Positions 25,788 to 36,200 of a stretch of 64,000 bases of DNA are shown here, piece after piece. Under the pieces are notes generated by a model that was not told the DNA's origin, did no database searches, and was given only the letters and a program-made list of their open reading frames with translations. Position numbers and translations under genes: made by a program. The DNA comes from Solea solea (Eukaryota > Chordata > Actinopteri > Pleuronectiformes > Soleidae): NCBI RefSeq assembly GCF_958295425.1, contig NC_081141.1:21812884-21876883 (forward strand), written 5' to 3'. Position 1 is the first letter of the stretch; every line of letters begins with the position of its first letter.

Positions 25788-28686
25788 TCATACTTTAGTA
25801 TGTCGTCCAAAATGTGACAAAAAAGTCATAGCTTAGTATGTCGTCCAAAATGTGACAAAAAAAGTCATACTTTAGTTTGTCTTCCAAAATGTGACAAAAA
25901 AGTCATACTAAAGTTTGTCGTCCAAAATGTGAAAAAAAGTTATACTAAAGTATTTCGTCCAAAATGTGTCAAATAGGTCATACTTTTAGTATGTCGTCCA
26001 AAATGTGACAAAAAAGTCATACTAAAGTATGTCGTCCAAAATGTGACAAAAAAGTCATAGGTTAGTTTGTCGTCCAAAATGTGACAAAAAAGTCATAGGT
26101 TAGTATGTCGTCCAAAATGTGACAAAAAAGTCATATGTTAGTATGTCGTCCAAAATGTGACAAAAAAGTCATAGGTTAGTAAGTCGTCCAAAATGTGACA
26201 AAAAGGCATACTAAAGTATGTCGTCCAAAATGTGACAAAAAAGTCATGGTTAGTAAGTCGTCCAAAATGTGACAAAAAAGTCATAGGTTAGTATGTCGTC
26301 CAAAATGTGTCAAAAAAGTCATACTATATAGTATGTCGTCCAAAATGTGACAAAAAAGTCATACTTTAGTATGTCGTCCAAAATGTGACAAAAAAGTCAT
26401 AGGTTAGTATGTCGTCCAAAATGTGACAAAAAAGTCATAGGTTAGTATGTCGTCCAAAATGTGACAAAAAAGTCATAGGTTAGTATGTCGTCCAAAATGT
26501 GATAAAAAAGTCATAGGTTAGTATGTCGTCCAAAATGTGACAAAAAAGTCATAGGTTAGTAAGTCGTCCAAAATGTGACAAAAAAGTCATAGGTTAGTAT
26601 GTCGTCCAAAATGTGACAAAAAAGTCATAGGTTAGTATGTCGTCCAAAATGTGACAAAAAAGTCATAGGTTTGTATGTCGTCCAAAATGTGTTAAAAAAG
26701 TCATACTATATAGTATGTCATCCAAAATGTGACAAAAAAGTCATAGGTAAGTATGTCGTCCAAAATGTGACAAAAAAGTCATAGGTTAGTATGTCGTCCA
26801 AAATGTGACAAAAAAGTCATAGGTTAGTATGTCATCCAAAATGTGACAAAAAAGTCATACTTTAGTATGTCGTCCAAAATGTGACAAAAAAGTCATACTA
26901 AAGTATTTCGTCCAAAATGTGTCAAAAAAGTCATACTATAGTATGTCGTTCAAAATGTGACAAAAAAGTCATAGGTTAGTAAGCCGTCCAAAATGTGACA
27001 AAAAAGTCATACTAAAGTATGTCGTCCAAAATGTGACAAAAAAGTCATAGGTTAGTAAGCCGTCCAAAATGTGACAAAAAAGTCATACTAAAGTATGTCG
27101 TCCAAAATGTGACAAAAAAGTCATAGGTTAGTAAGTCGTCCAAAATGTGACAAAAAAGTCATACTAAAGTATGTCGTCCAAAATGTGACAAAAAAGTCAT
27201 AGGTTAGTAAGTCGTCCAAAATGTGACAAAAAAGTCATACTAAAGTATGTCGTCCAAAATGTGACAAAAAAGTCATACTATAGTATGTCGTCCAAAATGT
27301 GATAAAAAAGTCATACTATAGTATGTCGTCCAAAATGTGATAAAAAAGCCATACTATAGTATTTCGTCCAAAATGTGACAAAAAAGTCATACTCAAGTAT
27401 GTCGTCCAAAATGTGACAAAAAAGTCATACTTTAGTATGTCGTCCAAAATAAGACAAAAAAGTCATGGGTTAGTATGTCGTCCAAAATGTGACAAAAAAG
27501 TCATAGGTTAGTATGTCGTCCAAAATGTGACAAAAAAGTCATAGGTTTGTATGTCGTCCAAAATGTGTCAAAAAAGTCATAGGTTAGTATGTCATCCAAA
27601 ATGTGACAAAAAAGTCATAGGTTAGTATGTCGTCCAAAATGTGACAAAAAAGTCATAGGTTAGTATGTCGTCCAAAATGTGACAAAAAAGTCATAGGTTA
27701 GTATGTCGTCCAAAATGTGACAAAAAAGTCATAGGTTAGTATGTCATCCAAAATGTGACAAAAAAGTCATACTTTAGTATGTCGTCCAAAATGTGACAAA
27801 AAAGTCATACTTTAGTATGTCGTCCAAAATGTGACAAAAAAGTCATACTAAAGTATTTCGTCCAAAATGTGTCAAAAAAGTCATACTATAGTATGTCGTT
27901 CAAAATGTGAAAAAAAAGTCATACTATAGTATGTCATCCAAAATGTGACAAAAAAGTCATAGGTAAGTATGTCGTCCAAAATGTGACAAAAAAGTCATAC
28001 TATAGTATGTCATCCAAAATGTGACAAAAAAGTCATAGGTTAGTATGTCGTCCAAAATGTGAAAAAAAAGTCATAGGTTAGTATGTCGTCCAAAATGTGA
28101 CAAAAAAGTCATAGGTTAGTATGTCGTCCAAAATGTGACAAAAAAGTCATAGGTTAGTATGTCGTCCAAAATGTGACAAAAAAGTCATAGGTTAGTATGT
28201 CGTCCAAAATGTGTCAAAAAAGTCATACTATAGTATGTCATCCAAAATGTGACAAAAAAGTCATAGGTTAGTATGTCGTCCAAAATGTGACAAAAAAGTC
28301 ATAGGTTAGTAAGTCGTCCAAAATGTGACAAAAAAGTCATACTAAAGTATGTCGACCAAAATGTGACAAAAAAGTCATAGGTTAGTTAGTCGTCCAAAAT
28401 GTGACAAAAAAGTCATACTAAAGTATGTCGTCCAAAATGTGACAAAAAAGTCATACTAAAGTATGTCGTCCAAAATGTGACAAAAAAGTCATAGGTTAGT
28501 AAGTCGTCCAAAATGTGACAAAAAAGTCATACTTTAGTATGTCGTCCAAGATGTGACAAAAAAGTCATGGGTTAGTATGTTGTCCAAAATGTGACAAAAA
28601 AGTCATACTTTAGTATGTCGTCCAAGATGTGACAAAAAAGTCATGGGTTAGTATGTCGTCCAAAATGTGACAAAAAAGTCATACTT

Positions 28687-29128
28687 CGTTAATCTGACAT
28701 ACCAATACTTTATCAGATTACAGGTCAGCTCTGTGGATGCTGCTATTTTGGAACACCTTGTTTTTGCCAGCAGTGATCAAACTAAACATGTTATGAGTTC
28801 TGGTGCTAACTGAGGGTTACATATTTTCTCCAACACACTTGGAATTCAGATTTTAAACACTGTACCTTAAAAACAAACAGCGTTGATAACAGTTATGGCT
28901 CGTGGGTAAAAGCTGTTTTCAGTTTTTTTTGTCTGTCTTAATTGGACTGAACCATATCATGATGTCCGGGGTGATGTAGGATCTTTCACTATATTTGGGC
29001 CTTTTTAGGCCTTTTTGTAAAGTTCTTCCAGGGAGAGGAGAGAGCATCTTCTGATACAGTATTTAAAGTAGAGCTCTCGTACAACAGCAACTGGTCATTT
29101 CTGTGTCCCTTAACAGTATTCCTCTCAG
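28687..29128. other. Unique intronic sequence right of the array
   Basis: The satellite ends abruptly and single-copy sequence begins. I see no exon here. In particular the SLC8B1-family segment that should precede the 29129 exon (a Gly-Asp-Ala-Phe-Ser-Asp type ion-exchange motif) is absent. The stretch is therefore read as the 3' part of an slc8b1 intron, ending in a pyrimidine-rich acceptor CCTCTCAG at 29121-29128. Confidence 0.6.
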
Positions 29129-29478
29129 ATATGCTGTTTGGTGTGGGTTTGGGTTCTCTGTTTCAGAGGGTTACAACACACTCTGATGTGCAGGTAATAT
29201 TTTCCTCAAACCTAAAGAATGTATCATTTCATACATGAGATTTGACACCCATGAACACAAGACTCTTCTCTCCTCCTCCTCAGATTGAACCAGAGGGTTT
29301 GCTGACCTGGATTCTCGCAGGATCTCTGGGTTTGTCTCTGGTCCTGTCCTTCGTCATTGTTCCACTGTGCCGGTTCCACTTGGATCGGCGCTACGGGTTC
29401 TTCCTCATCGTCTTCTACGCCATCTTCCTCTTCATTGCAATGCTCACAGAGTTCGGCGTCATACAGACCCAACACTGA
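29129..29478 (+). CDS. slc8b1: slc8b1 (NCLX), last two coding exons only
   Basis: This is the C-terminus of the mitochondrial Na+/Ca2+/Li+ exchanger, which extrudes matrix Ca2+ across the inner membrane. The penultimate exon 29129-29193 encodes MLFGVGLGSLFQRVTTHSDV and has AG and GT borders. The last exon 29284-29478 encodes 64 residues: a linker IEPEGLLTW, a hydrophobic helix (LAGSLGLSLVLSFVIVPL), a basic loop FHLDRRYG, a final helix and the ending LTEFGVIQTQH. The helices and the LTEFGVI ending match the SLC8B1/NCLX carboxyl end as I know it. The exons join in phase 2 (GT after CAG, then ATT). All earlier exons, including the exchange motifs, are missing here and would lie left of the satellite. 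The gene converges on tpcn1, as in human. SLC24 relatives are a less likely alternative. Confidence 0.85.
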
Positions 29479-29800
29479 GGCCAGTTTCGAAAAAAAAACA
29501 AAACAAAAAACTGAGAGCAGACACAAGAGACTTCTTTCGCACTGCCGTCAGTTTGATGAACCAAGTGGACAAATGACTGGCAGATCACAGTGTTCTGCTG
29601 AGACTAATTACACTGTGCCTTTGTTCAGCCGCAAAGAGGAGAGAAGTCTGTTAAGTAACAGAACATGGTCAATTCTGCTTTGGTTTTTAGGTTTAAAAGC
29701 TTCGCCTTCTGTGTGAAAATAAGCGGTTACCAGCAGGAGAAATCCAGCAATGCACTTGACAATCTGAACTGTTTATTAAAATCCCTTATGAGGTAACTGA
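29479..29800 (+). other. slc8b1: slc8b1 3' UTR with poly(A) signal
   Basis: Non-coding sequence follows the TGA stop. The first plausible plus-strand poly(A) signal is ATTAAA at 29775-29780, about 300 bp after the stop. It overlaps the AATAAA read on the other strand for tpcn1. Confidence 0.5.
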
Positions 29801-30269
29801 AATACATTACAGAAAAGGAAGCTATATAAAACACTGAATATGTTGACAATGAGTTAGGAGATACACCAGTATTGTTTAGGGCTAAGAGGAGTGTAAGTCT
29901 TTATACTTTTGGTCTTTAGACGACTTGGTAGTGTCCATGTTAATACTGGTCGGATGAGCCGTTAAACTAAGGCATCAGGTTTAAGTACTCCATGTTTTAC
30001 AAATCACAAAGGCCTACAGCAGTACATGTACACAACATACTGTGGTCGTACAGGCTCAGGTTTCAGTTGCTGAAGTCTTGAAAGGGCCAGAAAAACAGGG
30101 CCAGGGTTCAACGCCAAACTAAAAATGGGCTGCTGTCCGTCGGTGCTGCTGGTTTATGAAGGAGCCACGTGAAGTTGTCTCTCAAGTCAGTCTAAAAAGG
30201 CCGAGGACAAGTTTTCCCACTGTCACAGAATGCTAAGAAAGTTTGTGGTTATCACTTGGAAAGTGTGCG
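29755..30269 (-). other. tpcn1: tpcn1 3' UTR with poly(A) signal
   Basis: This is minus-strand sequence downstream of the tpcn1 TAA stop. The first AATAAA on this strand is at 29777-29772 (plus strand TTTATT), about 490 bp past the stop, and cleavage would fall shortly below it. No other gene is seen. Confidence 0.55.
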
Positions 30270-33200
30270 TTAGTTGATGCTGTGAGGTCCAGTCTGTGAG
30301 TTGAGCTGCGCCTCGGGGAAGGGACACGGGTTAGAGACAGGACTGTCCAGATCCCGCTCCAAGCTTTGGTCTGTTTCAGACAGGTTTTCCCTTGAATACT
30401 CCGTGTACCACTCCTGGAGAAACAAGTGCAAACGGTCAGGGGTGAAGGAATAGCAACTAACTTCTGTCGTTGTATTCAGGGTTATCTCATTTTTGTTTTA
30501 CCTGCATCTCTTCCTCGTACATTTTCATACTGAGGTCACTTTTCGTCCTCGACCTGCGTCCTTGGTACACCAGAGACGAGTGCTGCACACGTGCGAAAGC
30601 AGAATGAAGGCTTATTGGTTTGATTTCAAATCGAGAAATTCAAAGTAAAAAAAAAAAGGTTTTCGTGTATTTATACTTACACCACTCCTGTCCATAGCTT
30701 GTAGAACTCCTTGTAGAGAGCTGAGGGAGGACACTCCTGGACACGTCTGTTTGTACAGCTCTAGAGTGGCCAGGATTTCATCTCGACTCACCTCTACTTC
30801 AAACACGATCCCATTCTCATCTACGCACGGAAATTAAAATCACTTACTGATCTCCAACTTAAATTTGACTCAGGGTAACATTTTTTTTTTTGCAGATTTT
30901 CAAAGTTACAAACCATTTGTAGTAAACTGAAATGTAGCATATACAGTGTTATCCCTAACGATAACCTTAACCTTCTGCCACATCTGATCTCCATGAAGAC
31001 TACTGGTCCTGACAAGGTCAGTGTTTATGCCAGAAAAGGTCCACACACACTAAAACAAATCCCACCCTCTGGATTCTCCAGTGGTTCCCTGTTTTTGCGG
31101 CTGTAGTTCATTCGGAAAACAAAGGCATCGAGGATAAACGCCACAATGATGGTCATCACTACCTGGAGAACAAACGCACAAACAAAATATCACACAAGTG
31201 TTTACAATCACACACACACACATACACACGCACGTGACCACACAGGCCTCACCATGGTTACAATGTAGAAGGTCATGAAGTACAGGCGGCTCCAGTGGCT
31301 CGTCATGGACGTTATACCTTCCTGAGGGAGAAGAGAACACGGCAGCGGTGAAACAGTGACACCTAATGATCAGTGAGAAGACTTGCAGAAGGACTTGTTA
31401 CCATGGTGATGTACCAGTTGTTGACCACAGTCAGTTCAAAAAGAGTCACTGGAGAGAAAAGAAAACGAACACAGTGAATAACTGGAAAACAAAAATGTAT
31501 CCTAAGCACAAGTTTTGTCTGTGTCCCTACAGCTTATCACAGTTTATATTTCTCTGTGCCATAATGTGGATCTCATTATTGTCTAAAGAATTATTAAAAA
31601 ATAAAGTACATCAGCCACACAGTTACAATGGTGACCTACATATACTGTACATGTATTTATCTTTTTTTTAGAATATGTTTTTCTTTTCATTTGTGGACAT
31701 TAAATCTGTGACATTTAATCAACTGCTTAATAAGTTGCCAACTATGTTGATAATGGGTAAATTGGTTTAAGAACAATTAAATACATACAAATGTTCTTTG
31801 CTTTTCTATGACAACACACTAAATATGTTTGTGGACAAAGACAAACACAAGGATATAGACAGTTATTATTCAATGTTGCAACATTTTCTGACATTATAAG
31901 CAAAAAAATAATCAACAGATTTATTACTAATGATTATTAGCTGTGGCCCTTGTGGACTAATTAATTAATTATTAATTATTATTAACTAATTAATTAGAAC
32001 ACAGAGAATTACTATGTTAAATGTATATACAGAGGCTATGGCAATATTATATCCTTTTTTCCCAGCAAAACCTATAGGTAATCTGATTAAATATTTATTT
32101 TCCGGATTGGAATTTGTGAAATTTGGAAATTCGTCAAAGTTCAAACTTAGCTTGGTTCGTTTTTATGAACAAAAATAAAAAATGTGTGACTTCTGTACAA
32201 TTATTGTAACTCACATCTAAAAAATAAAATAAAATCCGATAAAAAACACATTAGGTGAAGAAAAAAGTGCATTTCGTAAAGACTCTAAACACACACCCCC
32301 CAGGATGTCCATATAAGGAGTTGTGTACAGGGTTAACTCATTAATTAACTCTCATGTACGAGATGATTTACCAAAGCTGCTGAGAATATTGTTGAAGTTA
32401 TTGAGATAATAGTAGCCTTCTTCCAGAACGGTGTTGTTGCCGTGTGTGACGTTGAACTGTCTGTAGGAGTCTGCCACTGTGCTGGTGCTGAGGAATGAAT
32501 TGTGAACGTAATTAATATTCTTATGTAACAGGATATAGAAGGATGATGAGTCGGAAAGCCGCATGACTCACTTGCAGCAGTTTGGATAAACGACATCTGC
32601 AAAGAACTCCATTCCCACGATTGCAAAGGAGTAGTAGAAGATGATTAAGGTCAAACCCAGACTTGCCATCCGGGGAAAGAGCTCGAACATGGTGTCCAAC
32701 ACATTTCGATACCTCTGCTTTATCTTAAACAGCCTGTGATAGATGGATTGGCAGATGTGAGACGGTGGTGTGTAGCTATATGGTCTGCTTGAATGGTTGA
32801 AGGAGAAAGAAAAACACACCGGAGCAGTTGAAATGGTCTGAGCACCACAACGAAATAAAACGGCTCCATGTTGAACGCAAGAGCCACCAGACCCAGGAAG
32901 GCAAACACCGTCACAGAGAAGTCGAACCTGGAGAGACGAGGAAGGTAAAAAAATACAGAATATTACCAAAAATAATATATAATAACTGTGTCACAAATCT
33001 CCAGTTTAGTATTAAATTATGTATTAGGATTAAAAAACAAAACAAAAAACACATTACTCACAGATTCCACCCAGAGCTGAAATAAGCCGTTGGTCCCAAA
33101 CCTGCTACTTTTAATAAAACCTCCACTCCATAAACTGAAAATGGAAGGACAGAGAGTTATTATATTATATTATATTATTAATCAATTCAGTTTGAGAAAT

Positions 33201-36200
33201 GTTTTTATTAAAGTGGAATCATTTTGGTTTGTGGACAAAACAAGACATTTTAGAACGTCATTAATAACACTTTACTACATTTTCTGGACCAAACAAGTAA
33301 TCAAGAAAATAATCAACAGATTAACCAGTTATTAAAATAATTGTGAGTTGCAGCCAGAAACTATATTATATCCTCCTGGTTGTGATAATATCTTTTGTCT
33401 TCTTCTTCTTCTTCCAATAAGTTCTGGCAGGCTTTACACTAAGAAGTGCAATGCTGCCCTTCACAATTCGGAGTTTGTCATTTGCTGTAACCTTAAATAA
33501 AGGCTAACAAGCACCTGAGTCACAGTCAGAGTAAACTTCAGCTTACACTAAGCCTTAAAGTCAATATTGTCTCCGAGTGTCATAACACGTGACACACTGA
33601 GCATCAGTAGACCGGTGATTTACGTTTACGTTTACTTTATAGAGGGCACATTTTCCTGAGTTTCTTTTATTTGCCTCTTGTCAGGAATGACAGTGACTAG
33701 TATTTGAGAAAATGCTGATCTACTGGGATTTTCACCCACAACCATCACTAGGGTTCACAGAGAATGAACCGACTACTCAAAGTACAAGCATTGTATGCAG
33801 AAGACCACACCTGCTTCAACTCCTGATACTTTATTAAGTGTCCCGTGTACCTCATTAAGTGGAGTGTATGTTATACATATGTACTCTTTGGACAGTTTTA
33901 TTAAAATAATATTATGTTTTTTTTTATGTGACTGGGAGACAGCATAGAGTCTACTCACTGGTCAGGAAAACAATGTAACTCCAGGGGACAAATCTGGACC
34001 AGGAATGTCCACCTGCAGGAAGACAGAGGTGAGACACATCTGTACAGCAGCAATCCTTCCCTCCCTCCCTCCCTCACTCTCTCACACACGTTTAAGTTAA
34101 AGAGAGAAGTCTTACTATTTAGCGTGTACGTCTCCACAAGGATCCACACACCATTGATGGCCACCACCACATCTGCAGTCACATGAACACATGAAACAGT
34201 TTAAATGGCGTCTCTGAGGAGAGCACAGTTTCCCATGAGACAGGGAGGACGGAAATGGTCGCACACTCACACATGGCATACTGGAAGGCCTTCGACTTCA
34301 CCAGCAGGTTGATCCCTATTAAAGTAGAGAAGTAAGCACTGAAAATAAGGAATTAAGATTAGTGGTGTCCAGCGCACAAAAAGAACAGAAACAGAGAACT
34401 TACCTTTGAAAATGAGGAAGGCCGTGTGAGGAAGATCATCGAACCAATGTTCTCCGCTTCTTCGTGCCTAGATTACCGCACATGTGAGATTATTTTTAAA
34501 AGAACTGCAACAATGAAACTGAAAGCTGATCTTTCTGTAACTTACTTACCTTCCATTTAAGGCCAGTGACTTCAAAAAACTTATAAAAGTCCTGTAGGCT
34601 GTGACAAAGCAGACAAGAAGATGTTACTGTGCTAATAAATGCAGGATATGGAGCGAAAAAATAAAGTGTGTGTGTGTCGGGCTTTTATTTACCTGAGCAT
34701 AGGAGCCCCCGATGTGTTCAGAGCTTTATACGTGAGGAATCGGTCTCTTGCAGACATGCGTGGTCTGTAGAAACGCATCAGGCCGTCAAACTGTTTCAGC
34801 GACACACCCATCGGCCTCTGGACGGGAGGAAAGAAAGCAGGGACTGAGTTTTATAAAAGAAAATGAAACAATATTATGTTACAGTTACAGCTGGGTAACT
34901 GTCTTCATCCCTATCTCCTGATATTGAAAATCTGTTTACACTTGATATCAAATTTGCAGCACCTCAAAAGCATTCACGAGAATGTAGTACACCGTTTGAC
35001 CGAGATCTAACAAGGTTCATGAAGATTGGTATTGGGATGTTTGGCCTTTACGACAACAGGGAACGTAATGACGTATTTAAATACATATACAGGACTTTAA
35101 TATGGAGTCGGTTCCCCTTTTGGACGAGAAGACCTGGCTCACAATCTCTGTTCCACTTCATCCCAAACATGCTCGATGGTGTTAAGGTCAGCTCAGTCAA
35201 GTTCTTCCACACCAAACTCAAAGTGAAACCATGTCTTTATAGTCCTTTCTTTGAGCACTGGGACACAGTCATGTCAGAATAGAAAAGGGTCTTCCTCAAA
35301 CTGTAGGAAGCATAACATTGTCTTGGTATTTTACTGTAATGTATAATACGGAATTAAATTAAATTCAATTAAATTGGTATCAAGAAAAGTGTCGTTCAGG
35401 AGTTTGAAGCGACGTCTAGATATCTCGATCACATTTTTGCAGTCGTACCTGCCGGCTAACTAGCAGCTGAAAGGCGTGGTCAATAGCAGAGCGTTTGTGC
35501 AGCAAAAGAGATTTGAACTTCATCTTCTCCACATCATTGAACGTATCAAACACGACTGCCAGGAGCTGCAGAAGAACAGAGAGAGAAATTGAAGGCAGTA
35601 AATTACTTTTTGTAAAGCAGTTCTGTTTTGTTTATTTTGTTTTTTTAATCATGCCAGGCTTTTTTTATTGTTTATTTTTTTACCAGGTTCATAACGAAGT
35701 AGAGCTCTATAGAGAGGTAAACGATGAAGAAGATACAGGACCAGCGGTTCTTGGAGTACGCTGGCATCATCACGTCAGGGAAACTACAAAAAAGAGGAAG
35801 TGTGAAAAATGTGCAATCGGCTGAAACAGATGGTAACCATGGTACTTTCATCACACTGGTATAGTTGTGTGCATAAGCTTGGTACTTTGACAGCAGTTAA
35901 GTGAAACCAAAGTTCCACTGCCCTGCATCATCAACGGTGGCCGTGAGCGGAAGTAAAAACAGGGTAGTGAGTGGGTTTTGCTGCTGTAGTGGAATTCAGG
36001 GAGACCACACTCACCAGCAGATGTGTTGTGTCTTCCAGAAATCACTGTTTCCTTCACTATTTTCACTGGAAATCACTGGTTTATTGTGACACTGCAACTT
36101 TTCAGGTGCCACACTAATTCACTTTCATTGTAAAACGCACCGGGAAGTTCAGAATTTAGTTTGAGAGCTGGAACCATGTAAGAAAATAAAACCACTCTGT

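Larger units (their letters stand above)
17801..26430. repeat. Large higher-order repeat, two copies of about 4.4 kb with SINE
   Basis: A marker with a short GTC instead of GTGAC lies at 17801 and 22185, an offset of 4,384. At the SINE the offset is 4,422. The 38-bp difference is one extra unit in the second copy near 24,470-24,507. Beyond the SINE the second copy lacks two units present at about 21,420-21,495 in the first, and collinearity ends near 22,040/26,430. The copies are otherwise almost identical, including the whole SINE, so the duplication is recent compared with most of the array. Confidence 0.92.
1..28686. repeat. Very long tandem satellite/minisatellite array, ~38-bp unit
   Basis: The same ~38-bp unit repeats without a break, about 755 times, and is cut by the left window edge. 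Each unit has a fixed part (GTCGTCCAAAATG, then TGACAAAAAAGTCA) and a variable part that falls into two classes: CATAGGTTAGTATG, or CATACTNNAGTATG with NN mostly TT, AA, CA or AT. TGAC-A6-GTCA is a dyad in most units, and CATACT-NN-AGTATG is a second dyad present only in the second class. Other variants are an A7 tract, GTGTC, GTGAT, a CACTC subfamily, and CG to TG or CA changes. As 38 is not a multiple of 3 and stops are frequent, no coding role is visible. The array ends in partial unit GTCATACTT before unique sequence. A centromeric or heterochromatic role cannot be judged from sequence, and no CENP-B-like box is seen. Confidence 0.98.

Noticed and set aside
20962..25836. 150- and 74-residue frames over the two SINEs
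   Set aside because: They start in satellite units and run through a tRNA-headed SINE. This is non-coding Pol III-type sequence and the peptides resemble no family.
1..28686. CRISPR-like regular repeats
   Set aside because: The units are contiguous and similar throughout, with no unique spacers, and the surrounding DNA is vertebrate with introns. It is a eukaryotic tandem satellite.
1..28686. Centromeric satellite with CENP-B box
   Set aside because: No sequence close to the TTCG-N4-A-N2-CGGG box is present. The array adjoins ordinary genes, so centromere identity cannot be claimed.
29224..29716. Frames of 100 (minus) and 119 (plus) residues around the slc8b1 end
   Set aside because: Shadows of the last slc8b1 exon and its UTR in other frames. 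Only the frame ending LTEFGVIQTQH matches a known family.
35019..35282. 87-residue plus-strand frame in a tpcn1 intron
   Set aside because: It is the antisense of a Tc1-like transposase relic whose recognisable protein phrases are on the minus strand.
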